Shown: positions 35,289 to 44,409 of the stretch, piece after piece | Layout of the letters: each line of letters begins with the position of its first letter | Numbering within the stretch: position 1 is the stretch's first letter | Source: Pseudoglutamicibacter cumminsii | GTDB lineage: Bacteria > Actinomycetota > Actinomycetes > Actinomycetales > Micrococcaceae | Reading direction: 5' to 3' | NCBI RefSeq assembly: GCF_003143995.1 | Contig: NZ_QFWG01000010.1 | Coordinates: forward strand, 1-64,000 | DNA length: 64,000 bases | Made by a program: the position numbers and the translations under genes | The notes under the pieces: model-generated | Seen by the model: the letters and a program-made list of their open reading frames with translations, nothing else | The model's database searches: none | What the model was told of the DNA's origin: nothing

Positions 35289-38200
35289 ATGCGTACACAC
35301 AACAGCGAGGACAGGAAGAAACGCGCTCCGCGTTTGTCCTTGGCCGCGCTTTCAGTCATAGCCTTGACAGGCACGTCGCTTGCGGCTGTCCCTAGCTTCA
35401 TGGCCGCCTCACCGGCGTCGGCCGCTGAACTCTCCGGCGGCATCCGCGACAAGTCGGGCGCGGTAGAGAAGGACGCCCAGAAGGCCTCCGACCTGCCGGC
35501 CGGATCGTGTGTTGTTCAGGCAGACAACTCTCAGCAGGGCAGCCAGGCTGGTTTCAGCTGGTATACCTCTGAGCCGAGCGCGAGCAGCCCCAACAAAACC
35601 CGGTGGGGCTTGAGTGTGGCCTTCGATAACTCGAAGGACCGCACGTTTGCCGATTGGAACTTTACCAATTCAGGCCTCATGAGTGCGTACCTCGATGCGG
35701 GACAGATTCCCTCTATGAATGCTGGTCAGACCTTTGTTGATAAGAAGGTTACGCAAAAGGCTACAGAAGCCCTTGCGATCGATCGCAGTGGCCGACAAAC
35801 GAACCTTAACCTCAACGCTGAACTGACCGATGCGAAAGTCAAGCAGTTCGCTGAGGCCACTGCCGCGAACCCGGTACGTTACGCCTGGCAGGGCGACTAT
35901 AAGCAGGAAAACCCTCAAGGGCCAAGGGCCACCCAGGGGGGCAACGCATCGTTTGACGCCCTCGTGAACCCGTGGCCGAGCGAGAACATCGAATGTAACC
36001 CGATCACGGTCTCGTGGGAGAACTTCGAGAAGCACGTCATCGTCCCTGGCGCGGAAATCAAGGTCGGTAAGATCAACATCCCGGCTGTGACCGGCCAGGG
36101 CACGGATGATTCCATGTCCCGCATGGTCGTGGAGGCCTACGACGGCAACGGCAAGTTCATCGGCACCACCGACCCAGTGGCGTCTGGCGGCACCAAGAAC
36201 CTGCGCATCGACGAAACAACCGGCGAGATCTACTTCACCTGGCCTGAGTACCGCGGCACCGACCTGGCTACCGATAAGAACGTGAATTTCTCCGTTCTTG
36301 CGAAACCGCGTAGCGTAGACGAGCTCAAGGCTGCAGCTAAGAGCAACAATGAGTTTATTGAGCATGACGCAGCCTTCAACAGCTCCAACTCGCTGACCCG
36401 CTACAACAAGGCGAACGTCATCGACTCCAAGGCATTCTCCTTGGATGACACCGAGTACCACTCCCCGAAGTACGACAAGACGGACGCCACGATTATCTCC
36501 GGCGTCGATAGCGCTACCGGTCCGATTGCTACCGAGCCGCAGAAGGTCACCTTCACCCAGACCCCTGACCTGATCAAGGACCTGGCGAAGAAGAAGGCAG
36601 ACGGCGGTTACGAAGCCAAGGTCACCCTGGACGAGAAGTACGTCTACGAGGGCTGGACCGTCGAGATGGACGAGAACTACAACGTCACCGTCACCGCTCC
36701 AGAGGACCCGCGCCCAGGCACCTTCGCGCGCCCTGTGATCACGGTGGAGTACTCCAACGGTTCCACTGACAAGCTTGAACTCCTCGTAGTTGTTGACCCG
36801 AACAACACCCAGGTCACCGATCTGGTTCGCCCTGGTCTGACCAAGGGCAAGATCGGGGCTGACCTCACGGCCCAGGTGGGTACCAAGTCGATCATGAAGG
36901 GCTACAAGCCGGTTCACCCGGCGAAGTTTGAGATCGACGAGTCCACTGTGCCTGAGGGCTGGACCGTGACGGTCGACGAGACCGGCAAGGTCATCGCGAA
37001 GGCTGACGACACCGTGGCACCGGGCACGATCATCACTCCGAAGGTCAAGGCAACCTACCCTGACCAGACCACGGACGAGATTGAGGTCCAGTTCCAGGCG
37101 ATCGTGGAAATCAAGATCCCGACCTACGACACGGTGGCCGGCCAGCCGAACGCGAGCGTCAGCCTTACTCCTGAGATCCCGGAGCGCGGTCTGAGCGGTA
37201 ACACGACCGATGAGGCCCCGTCGCGCTACACCTTCGAGGACGGCACCAACCAGACCACCCTTACCAGCAAGGACGGTAAGACCTGGACCGTCTACGTTGA
37301 CGAGAAGACCGGTGAGATTACGACCACGATTCCGAAGGGTGCGCAGGAAGGCGACATCCTCAACGTTCCGGTCCAGGCTCACTACAGCGATGAAGGCAAG
37401 CAGAAGCCACAGACCGTCGTTGGCACCGTCGTCGTTATCAAGGGCGACATCAAGGCGAACTACAACGTTCAGACCACAGCTCCGGGCCAGGAAGTTAAGC
37501 ACCAGGTTGAGGACACGCCTGACGGCTCCACGTTCTCCTTCGGAAACAAGAATGGTAAGCCGGTTCTTTCTCAGGAAGTCAACGGCTGGAAGTACACCAT
37601 TGACCCGAAGACCGGTGAAGTTTCCTCCACCCCGCCGGCCGATGCTAAGCCGGGTGACAAGAACACCGTCACGGTGACCGTTAACGCTCCGGGTGGCTTG
37701 ACCACTCAGGCGCCTGTCACCACCGTGGTGAAGCTGACCAACGCCTGGGAAGCCGAACCGTCCTACCCGGTACAGACCGTGTACCCGGGCGAAACCGCAA
37801 CGCTGCCAGTTGCACTGGAGAAGCCAGACAACGTCAACGTCGCGGAGGAAAACCCATACAAGTTGGGTGAGATTCCTGCCGGCTGGAATGTCAGCATTGA
37901 CGACAATGGCCAGATCACCGCAACCGCACCTGAGGATGCGAAGCCAGGCGATCAGGTCAAGATTCCGGTTACTGTGACCTACGAGGACGGCTCTACGGAT
38001 ATCACCTATGCTGTGGTCAACGTCCTCGGAGTGCCTGAACGCGAGGTTCCGTTCAAGGTCGAGTACAAGTACGACGACACCATCCCTGCCGGCGAGTACA
38101 AGGTTGAGACCAAGGGCAAGCCTGGCAAGGAGAAGATGAAGAAGGACGGCACCTGGGAGCGCTCCGAAGAGCCTCAGAATGAGATCGTCGTCATCGGCAC

Positions 38201-39806
38201 CAAGCCTGCTGAGAGCGCCAAGGAAGTCACCTGGACGGTTCCGATCCCGTACCCGACCGAGGTTCGCGAGAACCCGGACCTGAAGCCTGGTGAAACCCGG
38301 GTTGTTCAGGAAGGTGAGAACGGCGAGAAGACCTTCACCGCTAAGTTCACCGCTTCGGGCGATCAGGCTGAGGTCGTCGAGGAAGAGACCACCAAGGAGC
38401 CTGTCAAGCGGATCGTCGAGTACGGCCCTGGCATTGCTCCGAGCGAGCTCGTGACCAAGATCGAGAAGCCGATTCCGTTCGAGACCAAGGTGATCTTCGA
38501 CGACACCCTCGAAGCCGGAAAGCAGGTTGTTGACCAGAAGGGTGAGGTTGGTACCGAGGTTGTGACCTCAACTCAGAAGCTCGTGGACGGCAAGCCTTCG
38601 GGCGACCCAGTCGTGACCTCTGAACGCACCAAGGAACCGACCGAGGAGATCATCCGCGTGGGCACCAAGTCCGAAGGCACTCACACCAGTGAGTACGTCA
38701 AGGACGTGCCATTCGAGACCGAGGTGATCTTCGACGACACGATGGAAGCCGGAAAGCAGGAGACTGTCCAGGAAGGCCAGCTTGGTAAGGACAAGGTCAC
38801 CACTACCCTGACCATCGAGAACTCGAAGGTTGTGGATTCCAAGACCGAAACCGTACGTGTGACCGAGCCGGTCAAGAAGATCATCAAGATCGGCACGAAG
38901 GGCAAGCCTGCCTCCACCGAGTTCGAATGGACTGAGAAGACTCCGTTCGAGACCGAGATTCGTGTGAACCCGGATCTGCAGCCTGGTGAAACCAAGGTTG
39001 TCCAGGAAGGTAAGCAGGGCGAGGTCAAGCACACCGTCAAGGTAAACGCCGAAAACGGTGAGATCACTACGGAGGACACCTCCGAGAAGATCAGCGACCC
39101 GGTCAAGCAGATCATTGAGGTTGGTCCGGCCAAGAACCAGACTGAGCTCACCGATAAGCACACCGAGAAGACCCCGTACGACACCGTCATCGAGTACGAC
39201 CCGAACCTCGAGGTCGGCAAGGTCGTTGAGGACCAGGCTGGCGCCTTCGGCGAGAAGGAAATCACCAAGACCTGGAAGCTCGAAAACGGCAAGCCAGTCG
39301 GCGATCCGGAAACATCCGAGAAGGTCGTGACGGAACCGCAGCCGCGCAAGCTGCGCGTAGGCACCAAGTGCAACTGCGAACAGCCAACCCCAGAACCATC
39401 TGAGGAACCGACGCCGGAGCCGTCTGAGGATCCAACCCCAGATCCTTCCGAGGAACCGACCCCAGAACCATCTGAGGACCCAACCCCGGACCCATCCGAG
39501 GAACCAACCCCGGCACCGTCGGAGGAACCTTCTGAGGATCCGTCGGAGGACCCAACCGAGGATCCAACGCCGGCGCCTTCCGAGGACCCAACCGAGGATC
39601 CAACCGGTGAGCCAGGTGAATCGCCTAGCGATAGCCCAAGCGCTCCGGGTGCAGACAACAACAAGCCTGCTCAGCCGCAGAAGCCTGGTACGCCGCCTCT
39701 GGCTCGTACGGGTGTCAACGCTGGCGGGGCGCTGGCTACGGTTGCTCTGATGATGCTCGGTGGCGTAAGCCTGCTGGCATTGCGTCGGCGTCCATCGCAG
39801 CGCTAA
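35289..39806 (+). CDS. large G5/Rib-like repeat surface protein with LARTG sorting signal
   Basis: A 1505-residue cell-wall-anchored adhesin-like protein. A signal peptide with a basic N-region (KKRAPRL) and cleavage near SPASA-A (about residue 45) is followed by a roughly 370-residue N-terminal domain I do not recognise. Next come four or five Rib/YPDG-like modules (about 410-915; each has GW-x-V-x-hydrophobic-D plus PGD/PGT loops). Six G5-type modules follow (about 918-1360; pattern PF-x-T-hydrophobic-x-DD-x-LEAGK ... EPVKxIIxxGTK). A Pro-Glu-rich wall-spanning stretch (about 1366-1441) precedes LARTG (1471-1475), a hydrophobic helix and RRRPSQR. LAxTG is the preference of class E sortases rather than LPxTG; no sortase is in the window. 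It is transcribed alone and ends at a strong terminator. Adhesion or biofilm function is inferred from architecture. Confidence 0.85.
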   Translation: MRTHNSEDRKKRAPRLSLAALSVIALTGTSLAAVPSFMAASPASAAELSGGIRDKSGAVEKDAQKASDLPAGSCVVQADNSQQGSQAGFSWYTSEPSASSPNKTRWGLSVAFDNSKDRTFADWNFTNSGLMSAYLDAGQIPSMNAGQTFVDKKVTQKATEALAIDRSGRQTNLNLNAELTDAKVKQFAEATAANPVRYAWQGDYKQENPQGPRATQGGNASFDALVNPWPSENIECNPITVSWENFEKHVIVPGAEIKVGKINIPAVTGQGTDDSMSRMVVEAYDGNGKFIGTTDPVASGGTKNLRIDETTGEIYFTWPEYRGTDLATDKNVNFSVLAKPRSVDELKAAAKSNNEFIEHDAAFNSSNSLTRYNKANVIDSKAFSLDDTEYHSPKYDKTDATIISGVDSATGPIATEPQKVTFTQTPDLIKDLAKKKADGGYEAKVTLDEKYVYEGWTVEMDENYNVTVTAPEDPRPGTFARPVITVEYSNGSTDKLELLVVVDPNNTQVTDLVRPGLTKGKIGADLTAQVGTKSIMKGYKPVHPAKFEIDESTVPEGWTVTVDETGKVIAKADDTVAPGTIITPKVKATYPDQTTDEIEVQFQAIVEIKIPTYDTVAGQPNASVSLTPEIPERGLSGNTTDEAPSRYTFEDGTNQTTLTSKDGKTWTVYVDEKTGEITTTIPKGAQEGDILNVPVQAHYSDEGKQKPQTVVGTVVVIKGDIKANYNVQTTAPGQEVKHQVEDTPDGSTFSFGNKNGKPVLSQEVNGWKYTIDPKTGEVSSTPPADAKPGDKNTVTVTVNAPGGLTTQAPVTTVVKLTNAWEAEPSYPVQTVYPGETATLPVALEKPDNVNVAEENPYKLGEIPAGWNVSIDDNGQITATAPEDAKPGDQVKIPVTVTYEDGSTDITYAVVNVLGVPEREVPFKVEYKYDDTIPAGEYKVETKGKPGKEKMKKDGTWERSEEPQNEIVVIGTKPAESAKEVTWTVPIPYPTEVRENPDLKPGETRVVQEGENGEKTFTAKFTASGDQAEVVEEETTKEPVKRIVEYGPGIAPSELVTKIEKPIPFETKVIFDDTLEAGKQVVDQKGEVGTEVVTSTQKLVDGKPSGDPVVTSERTKEPTEEIIRVGTKSEGTHTSEYVKDVPFETEVIFDDTMEAGKQETVQEGQLGKDKVTTTLTIENSKVVDSKTETVRVTEPVKKIIKIGTKGKPASTEFEWTEKTPFETEIRVNPDLQPGETKVVQEGKQGEVKHTVKVNAENGEITTEDTSEKISDPVKQIIEVGPAKNQTELTDKHTEKTPYDTVIEYDPNLEVGKVVEDQAGAFGEKEITKTWKLENGKPVGDPETSEKVVTEPQPRKLRVGTKCNCEQPTPEPSEEPTPEPSEDPTPDPSEEPTPEPSEDPTPDPSEEPTPAPSEEPSEDPSEDPTEDPTPAPSEDPTEDPTGEPGESPSDSPSAPGADNNKPAQPQKPGTPPLARTGVNAGGALATVALMMLGGVSLLALRRRPSQR
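39385..39612 (+). repeat. in-frame PTPEPSEE/DPTPDPSEE coding repeat
   Basis: Imperfect 8-codon units (PTPEPSEE, PTPDPSEE, PTPAPSEE and shorter PSEDP forms) make up the wall-spanning linker of the surface protein. The DNA copies vary in codons for the same residues (cca/ccg, gaa/gag), so selection acts on the protein pattern. Such tracts can vary in length between strains. Confidence 0.8.
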
Positions 39807-39856
39807 CGGTGAGAGCTAGCGGAACCGCCACGGCGGACCGCTAACTCAAACCAAAA

Positions 39857-39894
39857 GTGGCGGGGATACAGGAGAAATCCTGTATCCCCGCCAC
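39857..39894. terminator. strong bidirectional terminator between surface protein and ABC operon
   Basis: A perfect 17-bp stem, GTGGCGGGGATACAGGA with its complement, has a GAAA tetraloop (39874-39877). AAAA precedes it and GTTTTAA follows on the plus strand, so it can work in both directions. It separates the plus-strand surface protein gene from the end of the minus-strand operon. Confidence 0.9.
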
Positions 39895-39932
39895 AGCGTT
39901 TTAACACGGTCCTACAACACCGCAACAGCGGA

Positions 39933-41846
39933 TTAGAGAGCGTTGCTTGGAGGCTGCTTGCTCGCAATAAAAGCCGGAACAACAGCAGACACAAGGCCAG
40001 CCACGACACCGAGGCCCAAACCTACCGGCACAAGCCACGGCTCAACCTGAGGCGTCCACCCCTGCGCGGCAGACACCACAACAACACCAATAACACCCGC
40101 GAGCGCACCCACTGCCCCACCGATGAAACCAATCAGCACGCCTTCGGTCACGAACCGCGCCGCAATACCCTTCCGGGTTGTTCCTAGAGCGCGGCGCAGA
40201 GCGATCTCCGGCGCACGCGACAGCACAGTCAAATACATCGACGTCGAAGCGCTCACAGCCGCAAGAATCAGCAAGGTGGCCGCCATGATGCCGACCAGCG
40301 CATCGAGATCCGTAGACACACCCATGCGGAGGTTCCGCAAATCAGCCACAGTTTGCACCCGATAGCTTCCCGGATCAGCCGCATCCAGCTGCATCGGCAC
40401 GGCCTCCGCCAGTGCGGCCGGGAAACCCTTCTCTGTGCGAATCAACAACTGAGGCTGCCCTAGATGCAGCTGTGGAGCCAAAGACAACGGGACCAACACC
40501 GCATTACTCAGCCCAGGGCGTCGTTCCCCCGTCGTGAAGGAATCAACGACGCTCAAACGATGGTCGCCCACCACAATCGAGCCGTCGGCGCCACTGCTGG
40601 GGAGGTTCAGGGCTTGCAGAGCGTCAGGCCCCACAACCGCTACCGAATTAACGGCCGGTATCCCGAAAAGATCCGCTGTCTGCTTCTTCCCTAGCGTGAG
40701 GTCTTGGGCCGCGAAAAACTCGTCATCCACCGCGATGATCTGCAGTCCCCCGCCTGAGTTCACGTCGCCGGGTTCTAAACGGTATAAGCCAGTCGACGAG
40801 GCGGGTAGCTGAATCATGCGCGTCACCCGCTGCACGTGCGGAAGCTGCTGAATCCGTTCCTGATCGCGCGTGAGGCTCTCCTCGAGTTCTTCCCGCTCGT
40901 AGTACGGGGTGGTAACCCACACTTCGTCGAACGCGGCGGCTTCGAGGCGCTCGTTGATCTGGACTGCGGCGGTCTGGCTGATCCCCACGGAAGCGATCAG
41001 CCCGCCGATGCCTAACGCGAACGCCAACACCAGGAACGCTGTGCGGATCCCGCGGAGCAAAACCTCCGTGAGAGATTCGGCGAGCACGTCAGCCACGCGG
41101 GTACGTAACGGCCCCCGCGGCGGCTTCTCAAGAGCTACGCTCGCGGCGCTCGGCACAGCAGCAGAGACGCCGGTGTCTTCCGCGATCCTGCCGTCAACGA
41201 TGCGGATCACGCGGTGGGCGCGGGCCGCAACCTCTTCGTCGTGGGTGATGACGATCAGCGTCGCGCCGTGCTCACGCGCTCGTTCAAGGTCGGCGAGCAC
41301 CGCCATCCCCGATGCGGTGTCGAGCGCACCAGTTGGCTCGTCGGCGAGCACCAGCTCGGGTTGCGATGCCAACGCGCGCGCCACAGCGAGCCGCTGCCTC
41401 TCACCGCCGGACAGCACCCCCGCTTTATACGTGGCGCGGTCGCCGATGCCGAGGCTGTTCATCGCTTCGAACGCGATCTCGGAGCGTTCCTGGAGCGGTA
41501 CAGCGTGCGGAACCATCCCGAGGGAGGCGTTCGACAACGCGTCCAGGTGCGGCAGCACGTGCGAGGCCTGGAATACGAAGCCGATACTGTCTGCCCGGAG
41601 CCTATCGCGGTCCTTCTCCGTCGCTTTGGTGAGGTCCTGACCGGCGAAGACGTACGAGCCCTTGTTCGGGGCGTCGAGCAAACCGAGCAGTTGCAGGAGC
41701 GTGCTCTTGCCCGCACCGGAGGGACCCACTATGGCGACGTATTCGCCAGCGTAAATGTCCAGGTCGACGTCGAAGACACCGGCGGTGCTGTCTGCACCGT
41801 ATTGGCGAGTTACCCCGCGCATCTCAATGAGTTTGCGGCGTTCCAT
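39933..41846 (-). CDS. MacB-like ABC exporter: ATPase fused to FtsX-type permease
   Basis: A 637-residue fusion like MacB. An N-terminal ABC ATPase has Walker A GPSGAGKST (residues 41-49), signature LSGGERQRLAVARAL and Walker B LVLADEPTGALD. From about residue 265 an FtsX/MacB permease follows, with one membrane segment (AFLVLALGIGG region), a large extracytoplasmic domain of about 230 residues, and three C-terminal segments including GIMAATLLILAAVSASTSMYL. Such proteins use ATP to drive periplasmic or extracellular export of peptides, often with an adaptor. Here the start codon overlaps the stop of the adaptor gene by one base (TGATG). It is the last gene of a four-gene operon with a candidate secreted substrate as its first gene. 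Confidence 0.9.
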   Translation of the reverse strand: MERRKLIEMRGVTRQYGADSTAGVFDVDLDIYAGEYVAIVGPSGAGKSTLLQLLGLLDAPNKGSYVFAGQDLTKATEKDRDRLRADSIGFVFQASHVLPHLDALSNASLGMVPHAVPLQERSEIAFEAMNSLGIGDRATYKAGVLSGGERQRLAVARALASQPELVLADEPTGALDTASGMAVLADLERAREHGATLIVITHDEEVAARAHRVIRIVDGRIAEDTGVSAAVPSAASVALEKPPRGPLRTRVADVLAESLTEVLLRGIRTAFLVLAFALGIGGLIASVGISQTAAVQINERLEAAAFDEVWVTTPYYEREELEESLTRDQERIQQLPHVQRVTRMIQLPASSTGLYRLEPGDVNSGGGLQIIAVDDEFFAAQDLTLGKKQTADLFGIPAVNSVAVVGPDALQALNLPSSGADGSIVVGDHRLSVVDSFTTGERRPGLSNAVLVPLSLAPQLHLGQPQLLIRTEKGFPAALAEAVPMQLDAADPGSYRVQTVADLRNLRMGVSTDLDALVGIMAATLLILAAVSASTSMYLTVLSRAPEIALRRALGTTRKGIAARFVTEGVLIGFIGGAVGALAGVIGVVVVSAAQGWTPQVEPWLVPVGLGLGVVAGLVSAVVPAFIASKQPPSNAL

Positions 41847-43069
41847 CAGAGCACCACGGTGTCACCAACAGCAAGGTCATCGGATTCCACGGCCGCCCAT
41901 CCGGCGGCGGTTTTCCCCACGGTGACCTTGACTCGACGAGGCTCCTCCTTATCGTTTGAGCCCTGCTTGCTGGAACCTTGCCCGGTTGTGCCGCGCGACC
42001 CCGGTGCCGCGACGAGCACATAGTCGCCGTCAGCATCGTGCCGCAGAGCGGTCACTGGTACGGCTTTCTGTGGTTTAGCTTTCGTGGTGAGCTCTACACG
42101 AACCTGAGTTCCCGTCTGGACTTTCTCAAACGCCTCGTCCTTGGTTGCAAAGCTCACTTGGTGGCCGGGCGCGCGGCTGTCCGTGCCGCCTTCGAATTCG
42201 CCGACGTTCTCAACGGTTCCTGCGAACGTGGCAGCACCGGCGATGATCCGAACTTCTGTACCTTTCTTCAACTGCTGGGCATCAGCCACGTTTACGTAGG
42301 CTTTGATGGTGCGACTACCCACGCGAATTTTGGCGAACGGTTGCTCAGGCCCCAAGGTGGATGATACGCCGGCAACGCTCAGCACAGTCCCGCTCTTGCC
42401 ACCGATGGAGGCGAAAGCCGCCACTGGAATGTAAGGCTGGGTCTGCGGCGCGGCTGGCTGGTCGCTTCCGTCTTCCTCGGTAGCGGACTCGTCCGAGGGC
42501 CCGCTCGGTGAGGAGTCGGTCTCGCGCTGCGGCAGGGCGTAGCCGGCTTCCCGGAACAGTGCCGCTACGGCGTTGATCGTGGTTGCATCGACAACACCGG
42601 ACGCTGGAACGTTGTAGCCGGTCGTTTCTAGCGCTTTCTGGAAGGCAATGACGTCGTCGCCTTTATCGCCAGCGGCGAGGTCGCGGTAGAGGGGAAGTTG
42701 CCCCGACACGGCGAACACTGGCGTGCCCGCTACTGAGCCCAGCAGTTGGCCGGGGACAACGTCCTTACCTTTCTTCAGCGCCTGTTTGGTGACGGTGGGG
42801 GTTTCCGGCAGGACGGTCGGCAGAACATCCCGTGTTTTGCCCTCCCCTACGGCTCCCAGAATGACTGTGTCAGGGACGATGGGACGCTCTTCGACCACTG
42901 CGGTGGCTTGAACTTTCTCGTCCGTGACCGTGGCAACCGAGCTTTTCGGTGCCGTCAAGGTGCCGATGAAGAAAGCGGCGACCACTGCTCCGATCACTAC
43001 GACAGTGATGACGAGGGTCCGCACGGGGAATGCGACCCGCGAAAGATGTGGTGCGCCCGCTTTCTTCAT
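41846..43069 (-). CDS. membrane-fusion (HlyD/MacA-like) adaptor with a peptidoglycan-binding domain
   Basis: A 407-residue protein with an N-terminal membrane anchor (VRTLVITVVVIGAVVAAFFIGTL) and an extracytoplasmic region. At about residues 130-175 it has a PG_binding_1 module (GDKGDDVIAFQKALETTGYN ... DATTINAVAALFREAGY). A Ser/Glu/Asp-rich linker and then beta-barrel/lipoyl-like segments follow (ASIGGKSGTVLSVAG, IKAYVNVADAQQLKKGTEVRI). It is a MacA-type partner for the adjacent ABC exporter. The wall-binding module would let a Gram-positive adaptor dock in peptidoglycan in place of an outer-membrane channel. An AAAGGTG ribosome binding site precedes the ATG. Confidence 0.85.
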   Translation of the reverse strand: MKKAGAPHLSRVAFPVRTLVITVVVIGAVVAAFFIGTLTAPKSSVATVTDEKVQATAVVEERPIVPDTVILGAVGEGKTRDVLPTVLPETPTVTKQALKKGKDVVPGQLLGSVAGTPVFAVSGQLPLYRDLAAGDKGDDVIAFQKALETTGYNVPASGVVDATTINAVAALFREAGYALPQRETDSSPSGPSDESATEEDGSDQPAAPQTQPYIPVAAFASIGGKSGTVLSVAGVSSTLGPEQPFAKIRVGSRTIKAYVNVADAQQLKKGTEVRIIAGAATFAGTVENVGEFEGGTDSRAPGHQVSFATKDEAFEKVQTGTQVRVELTTKAKPQKAVPVTALRHDADGDYVLVAAPGSRGTTGQGSSKQGSNDKEEPRRVKVTVGKTAAGWAAVESDDLAVGDTVVL

Positions 43070-43099
43070 GCGTTAACACCTTTCTACTGAGGGACCTAA

Positions 43100-43978
43100 T
43101 TATCCGTTCTGTGCAATGTATTCACGGGCTGCGGACAAGACGCGGTCCTTATCTTCTTTAGCTGGTTTAAGTTCAGCCTCATGCTTATCGATGAGTGGCT
43201 GTTGATAGGAAGCAACCAGGTCGCCGAGGCGTTGGCTTGTTGACGTTTGGTTGTTGCAACGGGCTTCAATGCTGGCGAGTCGGATGCCTTCTTGTGTTGT
43301 CTGCGACCCTTTGGACTCGAGAAGCTCCGTGGACTCATCCGAGGCCCACGTGTCCTTGCTCTTCGGGGCTGTAAGCCCAGCCTCGGTGAGGCACTGAGCC
43401 CATTCTTTATGGACTCGCTCCCATTCTTCGTCCTTCGCGGCAGCGTTGAGAGCCTGCGTGCTCAGCTCGTCAGCCCTATCAGAGGATGCTACGTTGTAAT
43501 CCCTGAGGACTTCGGTATCCGGGTCTGTCTCGAACCGCGTCTGGCATTCTTCATACCCCGTTGTCCAGGCTTCGCCACCTGCGGCTTCTTCCTGTTCCTC
43601 CAGCGCGGTTACACTGCTAGGTTTTGTCCCCCAGCCGTAGTCAGCCGCGAGTTGCTCATCCCAAATACCGAACGTGCGGTCATCAAGAACCGCATCTTCA
43701 GGCCCGGTAGCCGTGTACGTGAGGCCCTTCTCAGCCATGCACTTAGACGTGTAGACCCTTTTGGCTTGATCCATCAACGCTTGATCGGCGGGGTCATCAA
43801 CTACCAGATAGGCCGATAACGGGGTCAGGATTTGTGCGCTCTCGCGGTCAAGCTTAGCCCGCGCGCTGGTGTCTCGCCCCTCACTACTGGCATTCGATCC
43901 GCTACACGCCGCAAGTGAAACCCCGAGAAAAGCAGCGGCGAAACCGGCCAGAGCCCTTTTTCCATGTTTCATAGTCAC
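43100..43978 (-). CDS. secreted lipoprotein with spaced Cys motifs, exporter-operon partner
   Basis: A 292-residue lipoprotein of unknown function. The signal peptide ends in the lipobox LAAC (LGVSLAAC). The mature part is acidic and mostly helical, with four further cysteines in short motifs: KCMAEKGLTY, ECQTRF, QCLTEAGL and RCNNQT. Repeated C-M-x-x-x-G/C-L-x-x-x-G units are typical of lipoproteins encoded with MacB-like exporters in actinobacteria, although I know of no defined role. It lies between the crystallin-like gene (9-nt gap) and the adaptor gene (30-nt gap). Two starts are possible, GTG at 43978 or ATG at 43972; both follow AAGGCGG. It could be an immunity protein or a substrate-capture factor; this is inference. 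Confidence 0.8.
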   Translation of the reverse strand: MTMKHGKRALAGFAAAFLGVSLAACSGSNASSEGRDTSARAKLDRESAQILTPLSAYLVVDDPADQALMDQAKRVYTSKCMAEKGLTYTATGPEDAVLDDRTFGIWDEQLAADYGWGTKPSSVTALEEQEEAAGGEAWTTGYEECQTRFETDPDTEVLRDYNVASSDRADELSTQALNAAAKDEEWERVHKEWAQCLTEAGLTAPKSKDTWASDESTELLESKGSQTTQEGIRLASIEARCNNQTSTSQRLGDLVASYQQPLIDKHEAELKPAKEDKDRVLSAAREYIAQNG

Positions 43979-43987
43979 ATGTCCGCC

Positions 43988-44332
43988 TTATCGAACAGCT
44001 GAGATCCGGTCACTCCAGGTTTCACCTAGGTGCAGGTTGGTGCGAAGTGAACGCAGGTCACTGTAATCGTGTCTGAGCGGAGCGGTTCGCCCATAACAGC
44101 CAGCGTTTTCGCACATCTGACGCGACTTGCCCTTCTTGATCGAGCTCGCGCGGTCGTTAGCCCACTTAGGAAGATTTCCAGAGTTCCAGGTTCCCATTTC
44201 ACCGGAATAGTTGATGTGGTCATACAAAACAGCGGCATGCGAAGCCTGCATGCTCGATCCCAGCGCGACCAGGCTCAAGGCACCAGCAGCGAGTCCTCGC
44301 TTGAAGAACTTCGATGAAACTTTTTTAGACAT
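43988..44332 (-). CDS. small secreted beta-gamma-crystallin-like protein
   Basis: A 114-residue exported protein, first gene of the exporter operon. The basic N-terminus and hydrophobic core end at ASHA-A (about residue 33), a Sec signal peptide. The mature part of about 81 residues is basic. It opens with a Greek-key hallmark, Tyr37-x6-Gly44 (YDHINYSG), followed by NDRASS at residues 59-64, which fits the N/D-N/D-x-x-S/T-S calcium-binding motif of microbial beta-gamma-crystallins. A second half ends WSDRISAVR, a degenerate repeat of that motif. Two cysteines (74 and 79, MCENAGC) may form a disulfide. It also resembles family I36 inhibitors and small bacteriocin-like proteins. AAGGGGG precedes the ATG. 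Function is unknown; export substrate of the downstream transporter is inference. Confidence 0.75.
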   Translation of the reverse strand: MSKKVSSKFFKRGLAAGALSLVALGSSMQASHAAVLYDHINYSGEMGTWNSGNLPKWANDRASSIKKGKSRQMCENAGCYGRTAPLRHDYSDLRSLRTNLHLGETWSDRISAVR

Positions 44333-44409
44333 ACTTATCCCCCTTTTGGAGAAATAAAGCTATTAGAAATCACCTCGTATATTTATGGAAACATCCACGA
44401 GATGAGATA

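Noticed and set aside
35670-37502. 610-codon minus-strand open frame opposite the surface protein
   Set aside because: Antisense to a signal-peptide-bearing repeat protein; composition is that of a reverse-frame shadow.
39385-39612. Regular short repeats that could suggest a CRISPR array
   Set aside because: The repeats are in frame, encode PTPEPSEE-like units of a wall-spanning linker, and have no unique spacers.
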